The notes under the pieces are model-generated. The model was not told the DNA's origin. It searched no databases and saw only the letters and a list, made by a program, of their open reading frames with translations. Below are positions 49,470 through 59,849 of a stretch of DNA of 64,000 bases, piece by piece; position 1 is the first letter of the stretch; every line of letters begins with the position of its first letter. Source of the DNA: Hypsibius dujardini (lineage: Eukaryota > Tardigrada > Eutardigrada > Parachela > Hypsibiidae). The position numbers and the translations under genes are program-made. The stretch lies in the NCBI GenBank assembly GCA_001579985.1, contig LRSR01010419.1:1-64000 (forward strand), in the 5' to 3' direction.

Positions 49470-52400
49470 GCCAGCGAGACTGGTCTGTCTGCACCCCTTC
49501 GGCCAAAACTGTAAACAATGGTCTTCTTCTAGTGGGGAGACGGAAAATGGCGCTCCCGTCCTCTCCTCGATCTCGACCGATCCCATGGGTGGAAACATCT
49601 TGTCTCACCCAAGGTTGAAGCACAGTCGTAGCAATCCTGACTTGACCGGCGCCGGCCTCTTCGAAGACTCAAGTGTCTCAGTGAAGCCGGAAAAACAGAC
49701 CGCTGCTACTCACTACCCCGACCATGTGTTGAAGGTGTACAAATCGGATCAGACTTTTAAGTATCTCCTCATCCACAAGGAAACCACCTCGCATGAAGTG
49801 GTGATGCTGGCCTTGGCCGAATTCGGTCTCACCGAACCCAGCCAGAATTTTTGCCTGTGCCAGGTACACTACTCTTTCTGATTGCCTTTTTACTCATGTC
49901 GTTGTCACTATTTGCTTGCCTGTCTGACAGTTTGTGTGTGTGTGTCTATCTGTTTGTCTGTCAGTCAGTCTTTCTGTCTATCTGCCTGTCTTTCTGTCTG
50001 TCTAAATGTCTATTGGTCTGCCCGCTTGTTTTCCTATCTTGTTGCGTGTCTGCCTGCATGTTTGTTTGGTTGTCTGTGAACCATAAAAAAGTATGGGATG
50101 TCTATCTGAAACGCTTTAATTCTTTCAGGTGTCCGTGGAGTCAGGCAATGTGATCAAACAACGACGCCTGCCGGATGAGATTCAAAACCTTGCCGAGAGC
50201 ATTCCCCTCAACGGACGCTACTACCTCAAAAACAACGGCGTGCAGGAGACCCTCGTGGCCGACGATGTCGCACCGGAAATGTGGCGCGAATCTCAGATTA
50301 CCCTGCTCCAGCTGAACGCCCTTGAGTTAGCTGCACAGCTGACTCTCCAGGATTTTGCCATCTTCAAACAAATCGAGCCGACCGAGTACATTGAGGAGCT
50401 CTTTCACCCGAAGCGTCCCTCTGCGACAACTTTGCGGAATTTTGAGGGTCTGGCTAATCGAGAGATGTTTTGGGTGATCACGGAGGTCTGCTCCGAGCCG
50501 CAGACTGTCAGGAGAGCTAAAGTCATCAAACACTTTATCAAGCTGGCCAAACTATGTCACGAGGTAAAATGTCTTTCTGTCTCTCAGCCTCTTTAACTGT
50601 CTTGCTATCTGCCTGTTTTTTCTGTCTGTCTGTCTATCTGTTTGTTCATCTATCTGCCTCCCTGTCTTGACTACTTGCCAGTATCTATATCGGAATGTGT
50701 TTTTATGTCATAAGACTTGTCTGTCTGACTATTTGTCTGCATTGTTTTGCGTGTCTGATTCAGGTTCTTTCGATTTTTCTGTCTGGCTGCGTATCTGAAC
50801 GTAATTGCCTTGGTGTCTGCTTGCATTCCTTTTTGGATTTTTTTGCAACTCCTGTCTGTATGGGCATGCCTGTTACTCTTTATCTTTGTGCCGGCCTATC
50901 ATTGTCTATCTCCGTTTCCCATCTCCATCGGTCTGACTGAATGAGTTTTTATACTCTTGAACTAAACGTTCTTCTTCTTGTCAGGTGCGAAACCTCAACT
51001 CCTGCTTCGCCGTTCTCAGCGGCCTCAACTCAGCCTGCGTGCAACGCCTCAAGGCGACCTGGGAGAAAGTCCCCCACAAACACCTTCGCATCCTTGACTC
51101 GTTGAGCTGCCTGATGGACCCCTCACGGAACATGAATAAGTACCGGCATCTTTTAGCCAAATGGGCCGCCACTCCGCCTGTCATCCCCTTCTACCCGATC
51201 GTCCGTAAGGACCTCACCTTCCTCCACGAGGGCAACGAGACCGCTGACGGGCAGCTGATCAACTTTGAAAAACTACGGATGATCTCTAAGGAGATAAGGC
51301 AATTGAAGATGTACACCAGTCAGCCCTATTACCTTCATGAGATGTTTGAGGGAGCTTTCTCCGCGCCGGATGGCCGACCAACGGTGATGGGCGGTGGTGG
51401 TGGAGGTGGGAGGAAGTCCCACGGCTCACGATCGCTGCCGTCGAGGAAGAAGAACACGACAGCTTTAAGTGTGTCTGCGAAGAAGCTCTATGAGGAGGCC
51501 CAAATGGTACGTAATCACAGACAGACAAGCCGACACAGACAGGCAGGCAGGCATAGACACACAGCTAAACTGACAGACATGCAGGCAAATAGATAGCCAG
51601 ACAAGGAAGATGCCTACGCACGTCGAGTATGCGTTGCAATGCAGAACAGTCGTTGATGCAGACAAGGAGTGTTAACAGGAGGACAGATACGCCCACAAAC
51701 TGACGAACAGACGTGAAGACATTCAGTCAAGCTTTCCCATTGATAAAGTCTGTCTTCAAATGATCTTAAGGGTGTTGCTTTTTTCAGGTGAGAAAGGTGA
51801 AGCAGTATTGGAACAACTTCGACATCATCATCGAGGAAGCCAAACTCCATGAAATGTCCCTGCAATGCGAACCGTCGACCCACAACAGCAGCAGCACCGC
51901 CGCAGTTCGTCGCCAGAACTCCGTGCCGGAACCGGTGACGTTGCTGACGATGACAGGCCCAAAATTCGGCCAGCAATCGCCTCACGCCGTTCAAAAACTC
52001 TTATCGCTGTCGGAGACGTCCAAGGTGCGACAGAACAGCAACAATAACAGTCACGCCTCACAACTCAACCGGACACTGCAGCAGATTCCGAGGACTTCCG
52101 TAACCAGTCCCAAACCGACACTCAAGGCCAAAGCCGGCCAAGGGGAAGGGAAGAATGGAATGTACTACCACGGGCGGACTAATAGTGAGGTGACGGGGTC
52201 GTTTGGATTTTCCTTGCGGCCGCCGTATGCCAATGTCCGACCGGTGGATTTGTCGGCGGAGAGCTCAAGTGTAACGACTGGTGTGATCAACCTGGTCGCA
52301 CTGCGGAAGTCTCAGTCAGGTAAAAGTACGTCTTTAGGCAGCGTTCTGTCTGTTTGCATGGCTGTGTTTGACTATTTGTCATTCTATCTCTGTCTGCCTG

Positions 52401-53195
52401 AGTGCCTGAGTGCCTTAGTCTCTTTGTCTGTTTTATCAGTCAGGTTATCTGTCTGTATGTATGTACAGCCATCTCTCTGCCTGTTTGTGCCTCTTTGTTT
52501 CTTTGTCTGTCTGCGTGTCTGTTTGTTTGCTTATCTGTCTGGCTGTCAGTCTGATTGTCTGCTCGTATATGTAATGACTTTTTGTCTGATTGCTTCTCTG
52601 CTTGCCCATCTACTTGCCTAGCTGTCTGTTGGTATATTTGTCTATCCGCCTGCTTGTCTGCCTGCTGGACCATGTGGATGTTTTTCTGACTATCTGTCTC
52701 TCTATCCACATTGTCAGTCTACTCCTTATTCCCCCATTCCCTAACGCTTTCCCATCTTCCTTTACAGGCTCAGTGACATCAACAGAGTCCGTCTCAGCCG
52801 CCGAATCCATCACGGACTCTGGCCTCGCATCCAGTCACCACAACAGCTGCGCCAGCTCCGTCAACAGCTCCCCTTCTCTCAACAGCCGTGGTTCCCCACC
52901 CGGCTCTCTCCTCCCCACCACATCTGCTCAAATCTCCCATCCTCGCACCGCTTCTTCCCGAGTCCATGGTGGCCCCACCCTCAACGTCGTCACCCTTCCT
53001 CCTCCCGCTCTTCCTCCGCGAATGGACTCAGACAGTGGGCTTCAGACACGCCCAAGGGCTCCTCCGGACTATCGCGCCACCTTGGCCCGACATAAGGGTC
53101 CGATGGTAGCCCCGATCATGATGATGGCCCACAGGACGGCCAATGGTACGCTGAAACGAAACGGTGCCTACGATGCCAGCGGTTCGACTGTCTGA
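27404..53195 (+). CDS. RAPGEF2: PDZ-GEF: Rap guanine-nucleotide exchange factor (RAPGEF2/6, Drosophila Gef26 orthologue)
   Basis: This protein activates Rap GTPases by GDP/GTP exchange at membranes and junctions. Seventeen exons: 27404-27463, 27706-27833, 27959-28042, 43288-43387, 45269-45454, 46127-46309, 46757-46960, 47341-47486, 47615-47843, 47936-48100, 48466-48786, 48983-49338, 49533-49863, 50129-50563, 50985-51506, 51788-52319, 52768-53195. All join in frame to 1469 residues (human RAPGEF2 about 1500). Domains by residue: CNB1 about 21-125 ([24 protein letters not shown]), acidic/proline linker, CNB2 about 290-420 ([15 protein letters not shown]), REM 441-545 ([14 protein letters not shown]), PDZ about 559-637 (GFGIFV), RA about 785-868 ([10 protein letters not shown]), Cdc25 about 893-1095 ([39 protein letters not shown]). 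The tail has a PPDY motif and ends GSTV, a class I PDZ ligand. Both CNB phosphate-binding cassettes look degenerate. Intron 11 is GC-AG, intron 3 is 15,245 bp, and most introns are TCTG/CAGA arrays. The start ATG gives the conserved N-terminus. Confidence 0.95.
27510..27555 (+). repeat. CAGA array in Rap GEF intron 1
   Basis: Pure GACA repeats within a longer imperfect tract (27480-27612) filling most of intron 1; the sense strand carries CAGA. Confidence 0.9.
32696..32847 (+). repeat. CACAGA/CAGA array in Rap GEF intron 3
   Basis: A compound array: CAGACACA-type units (32696-32781) pass into pure GACA repeats (32782-32847). The sense strand carries CAGA. Confidence 0.9.
34305..34432 (+). 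repeat. CAGA array in Rap GEF intron 3
   Basis: ACAGACAC and GACA units mixed, sense-strand CAGA, imperfect throughout. Confidence 0.85.
35761..35825 (+). repeat. TGCC tetranucleotide array
   Basis: About twelve TGCC units (to about 35808) passing into TGCT and TCTG units. It is the only clear TGCC-type array in the window, a single-base derivative of the TCTG unit. Confidence 0.85.
37040..37170 (+). repeat. TCTG array in Rap GEF intron 3
   Basis: Pure TGTC repeats from about 37063 to 37125 inside a longer imperfect tract; the sense strand carries TCTG, opposite to the arrays at 32696 and 34305. Confidence 0.9.
39140..39282 (+). CDS. Candidate alternative first coding exon of the Rap GEF gene
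   Basis: An ATG at 39140 (context CAGTATGA) opens 47 codons of protein-like sequence: a Ser/acidic start ([14 protein letters not shown]), then an amphipathic stretch ([18 protein letters not shown]). A GT donor follows (CAACG|GTACTT). The exon ends in phase 2, exactly the phase needed to join exon 4 at 43288, which would give a shorter isoform starting after the first half of CNB1. Phase match alone has a one-in-three chance, the donor is only moderate, and no promoter motif is evident. No transcript evidence is available to me. Confidence 0.35.
42230..42430 (+). repeat. CAGA array in Rap GEF intron 3
   Basis: Imperfect GACA repeats on the sense strand, about 200 bp, purest at 42399-42428. 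Confidence 0.85.
43440..43660 (+). repeat. TCTG array in Rap GEF intron 4
   Basis: Imperfect to pure TGTC repeats (purest about 43555-43616) beginning about 50 bp after the exon 4 donor; sense-strand TCTG. Confidence 0.9.
45562..45622 (+). repeat. CAGA array in Rap GEF intron 5
   Basis: Pure GACA repeats, about 15 units, in the 672-bp intron between exons 5 and 6; sense-strand CAGA. Confidence 0.92.
48787..48982 (+). other. GC-AG intron (Rap GEF intron 11)
   Basis: The exon 11 end TTGCAG is followed by GCAAGT instead of GTAAGT, and the acceptor is ATTGCAG|GTGAAC. The splice joins RGDQILQ to VNGVRF, matching the PDZ domain of the family exactly (RGDQILE-VNGQ in human). The rest of the donor is a strong U1 match, as is usual for GC donors. 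The intron is mostly TCTG repeat. Confidence 0.9.
49430..49471 (+). repeat. CAGA array in Rap GEF intron 12
   Basis: Pure GACA repeats inside an imperfect tract (49370-49475); sense-strand CAGA, flanked by TCTG introns 11 and 13. Confidence 0.9.
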
Positions 53196-53660
53196 ATGGG
53201 CATTTTTTGGGTGTTTTTTTCATCCCTGGAGAAAGTTGTCTGCTCCTTCTCTTTTTTGATTGGCACAAGCACCTCAATGATTTTGTGCATTTTTTCCTGT
53301 CTCGTTTTTCAAAGAGTATTATGTAAATAATTAAATTTGAGTACTAATAATGATGGCACACATAGAGATTTGTGTTGTTTTATATGAATCTGTTGGTGGG
53401 AAGGTTGCAATTAGCGTTTTATTATTCTCTTGCAGTACTCTGTCCCTACGGACATACACGCTTTTTTTTAGCGATAATATTGTGTCTGCCGAGTTGGTCT
53501 GCCTGCCTGGAGGGCAGGAGTAATCAGTAAAAAGAATAGTTCCCCTTTTTCTGGATATTGGGAGAATTATAAACTTGAAAAATGGATCAGCGAAAGCTCT
53601 CCATAAAGTCTGAAGGGAGGTAATGATGAGGGAGGAGGTAGAATAAAAGTCAAAAAGAAA
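53196..53660. other. 3' flank of the Rap GEF gene
   Basis: AT-rich presumed 3' UTR. No canonical AATAAA is found in the first few hundred bases on the plus strand; AT-rich variants such as AATAAT and ATTAAA occur near 53328-53350. Confidence 0.45.
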
Positions 53661-53731
53661 GCCTGATCAGTGGATCGAACACTGGACCCCCAGTTTACGA
53701 GACTGGTGCTCTACCACTGAGCTAAACAGGC
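53661..53731 (-). tRNA. tRNA-Thr, anticodon CGT
   Basis: The minus strand folds as a 71-nt cloverleaf without intron. Parts are: acceptor GCCTGTT with ATCAGGC, D arm GCTC...GAGC, anticodon arm CCAGT-CTCGTAA-ACTGG, variable loop GGGTC, T arm CAGTG-TTCGATC-CACTG. Anticodon CGT reads the Thr codon ACG. The acceptor has one T-T mismatch at pair 6-67. The A box (TAGCTCAGTGG) and B box (GTTCGATCC) are intact. A TTTTT Pol III terminator follows within about 10 nt on the minus strand. Confidence 0.93.
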
Positions 53732-54106
53732 ACTGACTTGAAGCTACGTGTTGTATTTCGGCATCTTGGTGTTATTCAGTTGAGTGTGTTATATTTATTA
53801 CTCATCCTTCTTCCACTCATCTAATCCTAGCACAATCACTTTGCGCTATAAAATTGATCCTTTTCGGTGAAGATTTGTAAAAACAGAAAAGTGATAGTAT
53901 GTTTTAAACGTGTATGTTTCATTAAAATGTCTGCCAGGCCACGCCTTGAAATACGCCTATGGCTTGATTGTTTAAGGCAGCTATTTACTTTACTTTTACT
54001 ACTATATTTCATTTAAAAAAATGTCCAATCAAAGAGGATAAAAAATGATAGGAAAGAAATGTTTAGATTCAGTATTTTTTAAATAAAGAAGAAAAGAAAA
54101 AGAGCA
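53732..54106. other. Spacer between the two tRNA-Thr genes
   Basis: 375 bp of AT-rich sequence without recognisable features, apart from the Pol III terminator of the upstream tRNA gene at its high-coordinate end. Confidence 0.5.
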
Positions 54107-54177
54107 GCCTGAACAGTGGATCGAACACTGGACCCCCAGTTTACAAGACTGGTGCTCTACCACTGAGCTATACAGGC
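54107..54177 (-). tRNA. tRNA-Thr, anticodon TGT
   Basis: A 71-nt intronless cloverleaf on the minus strand, identical to the tRNA at 53661 except at three positions: anticodon base 34 (TGT instead of CGT) and a compensated swap of acceptor pair 7-66 (A-T instead of T-A). It shares the same T-T mismatch at 6-67. A and B boxes are intact, and a TTTTT terminator follows closely on the minus strand. It reads the Thr codon ACA. Confidence 0.93.
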
Positions 54178-56088
54178 AATCACGCTGTGTATAAATTGTG
54201 TTAAAATCGAAACAGCTGTTTTCGATTTCCATTGCCGACGTGGCGTTATTAATAAATTTCGTTGACATGGAGCTTTATGAGTGGACTCGCCCCTGCGGCC
54301 TCTTTGGTGGTTAGTGTTAGGAGCCGAGACGTTGACTTGACTCTGCATCGCCATTAGTCCCTGTTGCTCTCCCAGCTGATTAATTTATAACAGACGGGAA
54401 TGTTATAGGCAATAATAGCAATTATTTTATACTCTCTATTTGCCTCAACTTTGGTGTGCCTTAATCGTAAAACGTCCAGTTTGAATTGTGGTACTATGTC
54501 CAGTGTGTATGGTGGAACAATTGTGGGACGGACGGACGTGGGTTCGGACCTTTTCTGCTAAAGATTTTGCAAATAAGAAAATAAACTGTAGAAAGGAAAG
54601 AACGCTCCCATGTTTATATAGAAAGTAGCCATTTTTGTCGACGAAAACATGGTACGTTATCGTGAAAACTAAGAAAACTGTCATGACGACTGGTTTGATT
54701 TGTTCGTAAAGAAAATCGCTAAAGAAACCGTTTCCATGCAGAAGCTCTCGATTGAAGGGCCAATACTATTGTTGCTACTAGCTTGTGTTAGTTTCACACA
54801 ACGCTCACTAAATCCAAATTGCTTTGGGCCAAATTTCAAAGTCGACAAAACATATGCAGAAATCCATTTTGCATGATTTTCACTGCAAAACAGCGGCTTA
54901 GCGAAATGCATTAAATATAATTTTTTTGCCACTATCCCATCGCAAATTTAATTTGGACTAGATTGGCATCCATCAAATAGTTTTCGGATGACCAGGGGAG
55001 GAGATATAGACACACTTTAAGAAGGGCCGAAACTTTCAGCGAAGCTATCTAGAATTGGCAGTTAGCTCGGTCCCCTGATATCAGAAAAATATTTGGTTAT
55101 TGTCAATCGATTCCAAACTGAATTTCAAATGGGATAGAGTTAAAATAAACTTACTTACTGCATCGGGATGAATCGCCATTTTCACAGTGAAAATCATGCA
55201 AAATGGATTCTTCCAAATGCTTGGTCAACTTTGCAGTTTCGCCAAAACCAAGTTTAGATTTAATTTAGTCACCGATCAAATAGACTTTCTAAATGATCAC
55301 TGATAAAATATTAATTTAACAAAATTAAACGGAGTCATTGTGAGTAGCACGTGTGAAAAAGGTGTGAAGTAAGGTAATACACAGCGCAATACCCACCGGT
55401 ACTTACCACGCTTTAGGCATGGCAAAACTTAACTAACTAATAACATGAAACTTAAAACAAATAACACTTTCAGCGGCTGATTTCTTCCTTGTAGGTTTTA
55501 GGTGATTAATCAAACTAAAATAAAAGTTCTAACTACTTAAACTGTAAATGGAAAAAACTAACAAAATAAGTGGAGTCAAATAATTTGGACAAACTAGAAC
55601 GAAACTTGAAACTTTTTAGTTGACATGGTCCGCAACAAATTTAGTCAAAGCATCAGTCAATCAATCGATAAGCTTCCATAATGAGGTGATCAGTTCTATT
55701 CATTCATTAACGAAAAAAGCGGGCACCTTCTTTGACCAGTAGCCACGTTCCAGTAAAGAATCCGAGACAGATATTTATTTTTAAGCACGGTCAATAGACG
55801 GTCAACTTGAGTGAAGCAGAAAAGCAAGTATTTTGAGAAATTTTAGCCAAGCTTGTGGAGACCTTTTACACTAAAAGAATGTGAAGAAATAGCCAAATTT
55901 GGCAAGTTTTGCCGGGTCTTAGCCAAACAGCAAACGAACAAGCCGTAATCTCTGAATTAAAAGCAACACACCCATGTTGAAAAATCAGCTGAGTTTGATA
56001 AAATCGCTCGAAACATCTTTGCGTGGAAATTCGGAGGTCACCATGTAAATGTCGTTATTTAACCAAGACATTATTAGGCGTTAAGGGG
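54178..56088. other. Gene-free stretch between tRNA genes and GPCR D
   Basis: No gene is recognised. It contains an inverted repeat (54806-55281). The remainder is AT-rich, with the 3' UTR of GPCR D expected at the high-coordinate end. Confidence 0.5.
54806..55281. repeat. Inverted repeat with arms of about 150 bp
   Basis: The left arm (about 54806-54960) and right arm (about 55119-55281) are diverged inverted copies. Shared landmarks include CATTTTGCATGATTTTCACTG in opposite orientations and CTATCCCAT with ATGGGATAG. The spacer is about 160 bp. No clear target duplication is visible, so this may be an old palindromic MITE or a foldback remnant. Confidence 0.65.
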
Positions 56089-59000
56089 TTAATTGCACCG
56101 TGCTTGGGCTGCTACCGCCACGCGAACCTCCTTCTGGAACAGCAGATAGATGAGTGGATCGGCCAAAAACAAGAGTCCCGATAAGAGACTCCACACTTCG
56201 TGCATCTCCAACAAATTTGCGGTTACACGGTTGCCCAATGATGTTATGATAAAGGCAAAAACCGCCGTTGGCATCCAGCACAGCAACTGTAAGCAGACGA
56301 ACCACAGCACCAGCTGCCATTGACCATGGGATTGCTTTTTAGCAGTTCTCACGGTAGCTGCAGCAGCCAAACGAGCATGCTCGCCAGTTGAAGGAGCCGC
56401 CTAAAAAGGATTTAGTCCGTTCTTTCATCATTTGCATTTGTTTTGGGATGACAAAAACTAAAAGTTGGCAACCAATCTGTTCATAGTCAATTTAATATCA
56501 GTCAGAACGAGGAGCGAAGGGAAGAGGTCTCCTCTTCCCACAGTATGGGTTAACAAAATTGATAGTCTGTTTGTCTGTGCGTATGTCCGTTTACGTTCCG
56601 CATCGCCGATGCGCAGATGCTGTGTGTAACCGTTTTTTTTAGAGACACGTCTTATCGACGGACGTATCTTAAAAACCCGTTTCTTGAGCGACACTTAAAA
56701 CTAAAAAATGGTCAGCCGTATTAAACAGACGTCAGGATACACGACTAGCACGACAAGCTTGGAAGGGCCGTTAGAAGCCCTCAGCCCGAGCATTTAACTG
56801 CACAAGACTATCCGCTCTGCTCGGTAGGTTCGGCAATAGGTTTACGGTCAACCCGGAAGCGACCGGCTACTCCGAATGCTTGACGATTCAACTTGAAGAT
56901 CTACAGTCAACTCGGAACGGACCGGCCCGGCCGCGCCGGAAGGTTGGCGATTCAACCTAAAGACTGACGAGCAAGCCCGAAAGTTACCGGTTGCTCCGGA
57001 AGTTTAACGGTTTAATTGGAAGACCTGTAATCAGTTCGGAAATTTGCCGGTCACACCGGAAGGTTGGTGGTGTTGCCCAAAGACCGATGGTCAGTCCTGA
57101 AAGTTACTGGGTTCTCGGGATGGCTGTGACGGTGTACTCAGAAGATTGACGGTCATTCCTGAAAGTAATCGTCCACTCTGGAAGGTTGACGGCGTTACCC
57201 GGAGACCGTCAACTAGTCTTGGAGGTTACCTGATACTCTGTTAGGTTGACGGTATCCAGAAGACCCCTAGTCAGTTCGGAAGGTTACCGGTCACTCCGAA
57301 AGAGTATCGGTTGAACCGTCAAACGTCTGCAGTGACCAGTAAACTTCCGGACTGACCGTCCGTCTTTAGGCTGTATCGTCAACCTTCCGACGTGACCGGT
57401 CCATTCTGGGTTGACTGTAAACCTATTGCCGAACCTAGAAAGCAGAGCGAAATTGTCTGGCTGACCGCTTCCAACGACCATTTCACGCTTGCCGTCTATC
57501 TTCTGTCTGTTTTGTACGGCTCACTATTTTTTAGTTTTAAGCCTCCCTAGAACAACCGGGTTTTTGAGGGCGACCCTCGAAAAAAAAGTTTCCCTAAAAA
57601 TAAGGTTAACGCCATGATATGTGTGAGCGTAACGGCAACGCTCTTATTGGTTGGTTTCTTACCATCAAATCTAATCCGTAGATCTGTCGAATGAACAAAA
57701 TTCCGCTAACTGTAAATACTTGCTCCTCTGTCTTCCCAATAAACGCATTGTGGGATACTATATATATAAGTTTAACAGTAACTTTTTCCATACTTTAAAA
57801 TATTTTTAGAATTTACGAACGATGTAACTCAACGTGGTTGTTTTCTACCAAGCCATGAAAATACATATTGTTATTGGGAAAGATACACATTGACAGTTAA
57901 GTGATAAGTCCGAAGGACCTTTATGTTGATAAATAAATGTTTTCACCTCTGAATGGCGTCCCTTGTGGTTGTGCGGCACGGCGACGGCGATGACGTGGGC
58001 CGCGCGAGATTGTTCCTGCGCTATTCTGCGTTTCCGGCGGCGCCACCAGATTAAGGCCATAAGAACGGGATAAGAAATAAAGAGAATGCCCTGCGGGACC
58101 CACATGGTGACCAGCCGCACGAAAGCCAGATACCGCCCATTAGATATGGTGTAGCGGCATTCCGTTCCGGCGGGACGCTCAATGAGAAAGTCCGTCCAGA
58201 AGAGCGGAAGGTACAGCAGTTGCTGGAACGTGATGCTCAAAAGAGCAGCGCCGACGCTCCAGGTGACCGTTCTTGTTCGGTACCAGTTGGGCCACAGCAG
58301 GGCCGCCCAACGGTCGAAACAGATCACCACATGTTGCAGCAGCATCCACGATCCCACGGTCCATTGGGCGTACTTGCTGTAGGCGCAGGAGGCGCGACTG
58401 GTAAAGTCCAGCGCGGTGGGAAAGAGGTTAAACATCATGACCTACAACGAGTTAAAAAATATTCAAGACTCGTCCAAATTAGTTGGAGATACTAGAATTT
58501 CTGAAAATGTTCTGCAATCCCAAGAGGCCCTGGGAAGTGAGACCACGACCCCCCCCCCCCGCCCCGCCCCGACCCACAGGTTTTAAAATGACCATAAAGG
58601 GTCCTGCTTCCGACTTGTAAGGACCCTAAACGAGTCCTTGCCCTCACGAAATGTTTGCCCAGTGTGTTCCATACAGCCCACTTGACATCCTTACTCAGCA
58701 GCTAGTTCCTGTCTGTCATCTGGATAGCCCAAGTGACAAGTATATAAGGTAATGTCTGTCACGTTGACAAATATCAGTTCCTTCTCGACCGTTTCAAGTT
58801 GTTTTTCTATTAGCTGTGGCTGTTATCCGACGACCATGTTCCCCTTGGGCCTTCTTAATGCCAAAAGGTACAAACCTTTTATTCCCCTGAAATGGGTTCT
58901 CGCGATCTTGTTTGTCTTTATAACGACAAAGGGTTCAGAAGTGTTATAGTTGTAATCCTTTGTAACCAGTCAATGTATGTCTTAAAACTTTCAATTTGGA

Positions 59001-59849
59001 CTCAGTTCAACGTTTTTCGGGAATATTACTCAAGCCACTCAATTCATTTGAAAATATATTAACCCCCCCCCCCCGCTTGATCATAACCGTATAACCTTTT
59101 GTCAATAATGATAAATTATGTAGCGGTTTGCGAACAAAAATATAAGTAAGTATACGGCAGTCATATGTGAGAAAACGGAGGATCGAATTGGAAAAGCCTT
59201 ACCATAAGACCAACCCTCCTGTCCTTCACCTCCACCACCCTATAAAGGCGAATCTTACGAGACAGACACAAGACAGATTCTAACTTTTTAGTTATCACAA
59301 TAATAGTAATCCGATTGCTGATTGATGTGCACAAGTTGGAGAAGGATTGGCGAAGCAGGGTATTTGATTGGTTATGGTGCTACCTATCTGACTTGTGCAT
59401 GACTTTTTTTGGCGATCCGTGAACCATATAACCCTTGCGTGAAATCAGCAGAGATTGATTAAACTTGAACCGCGAATGAAAAATAAAATGAATAGTCAAC
59501 CCAGCTGTGCCATCCCTTTGTCATAATGATTGTCATGCGTCATTACCAGTGGCTCGATCAGCAAGGCGCACACAATGTCCTCCACAAAAAGGATGAGAAA
59601 ATGAACATTGAAGGGCTTCCGCAGGCTCGGTCGCCGAAGACTGGCGACAACAATCAAAAGGTCCAGTAGGAGAGCGGCCGCGACCAGGACCCAGCATCCA
59701 TAAGCAGCGATGACTCTGAACAATGGAATGGGCGGACGAATTGGGAGGGTGGCGTTTCCGGTGGTGTTGGCAAGTTTGCTAGTAGCAACATTGGACGTAT
59801 TATTCCAAGAATGATCATTCCATAGTAGTCCGGTGCTGTTGCCGGCCAT
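56089..59849 (-). CDS. Rhodopsin-like GPCR D, three exons, canonical class A motifs
   Basis: This encodes a 369-residue seven-transmembrane receptor. Exon 1 is 59849-59547 (TM1-TM2), exon 2 is 58441-57947 (TM3-TM5) and exon 3 is 56400-56089 (TM6-TM7). All junctions are phase 0: donors CTG|GTAATG and GAG|GTGAAA, acceptors GTTGTAG|GTC and TTTTTAG|GCG. The N-terminus has many N-x-S/T sites. Class A hallmarks are present: Asp in TM2 (FVEDIVC), Cys at the start of TM3 (SCAYSKY), CFDRW at the end of TM3, a loop-2 Cys (TECRYT), CWMP in TM6 and DPLIY in TM7. It is not a close paralogue of GPCRs A-C and is intact as read. Intron 2 carries a foldback element. The ligand is unknown; motif completeness suggests a conventional G-protein-coupled receptor. 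Confidence 0.87.
56627..57608. mobile_element. Foldback-type element with subrepeat arms, in GPCR D intron 2
   Basis: The two ends are inverted copies: left TTAAAACTAAAAAATGGTCA and right (minus strand) TTAAAACTAAAAAATAGTGA, and further inside GGTTCGGCAATAGGTTTAC on both. The outermost match starts with TAACC. The interior (about 56820-57300) is a degenerate tandem array with a period of about 60 bp built from GGAAGGTTGACGGT and CCGGTCACTCCGGAAGG motifs; its orientation flips near 57300. Long inverted repeats made of subrepeats are the hallmark of foldback elements (Drosophila FB, Galileo). No coding sequence is visible, and ends are approximate. Confidence 0.65.
58549..58570. repeat. C-rich homopolymer run
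   Basis: A poly-C tract with one G, within GPCR D intron 1. Similar C or G runs occur near 2151, 32201, 35308, 59066, 60168 and 62944. They are prone to sequencing length error. Confidence 0.7.

Noticed and set aside
22766-52720. Many open frames of 70-190 codons reading [10 protein letters not shown] or TDRQTDRQ on both strands.
   Set aside because: They are translations of TCTG/CAGA tetranucleotide arrays, which lack stop codons in several frames; they have no start context, homology or consistent boundaries.
53661-54177. The two tRNA-like sequences as tRNA-derived SINEs.
   Set aside because: Both have complete acceptor stems, intact internal promoters and immediate TTTTT terminators, and they differ by a compensated base pair, so genuine tRNA genes fit better.
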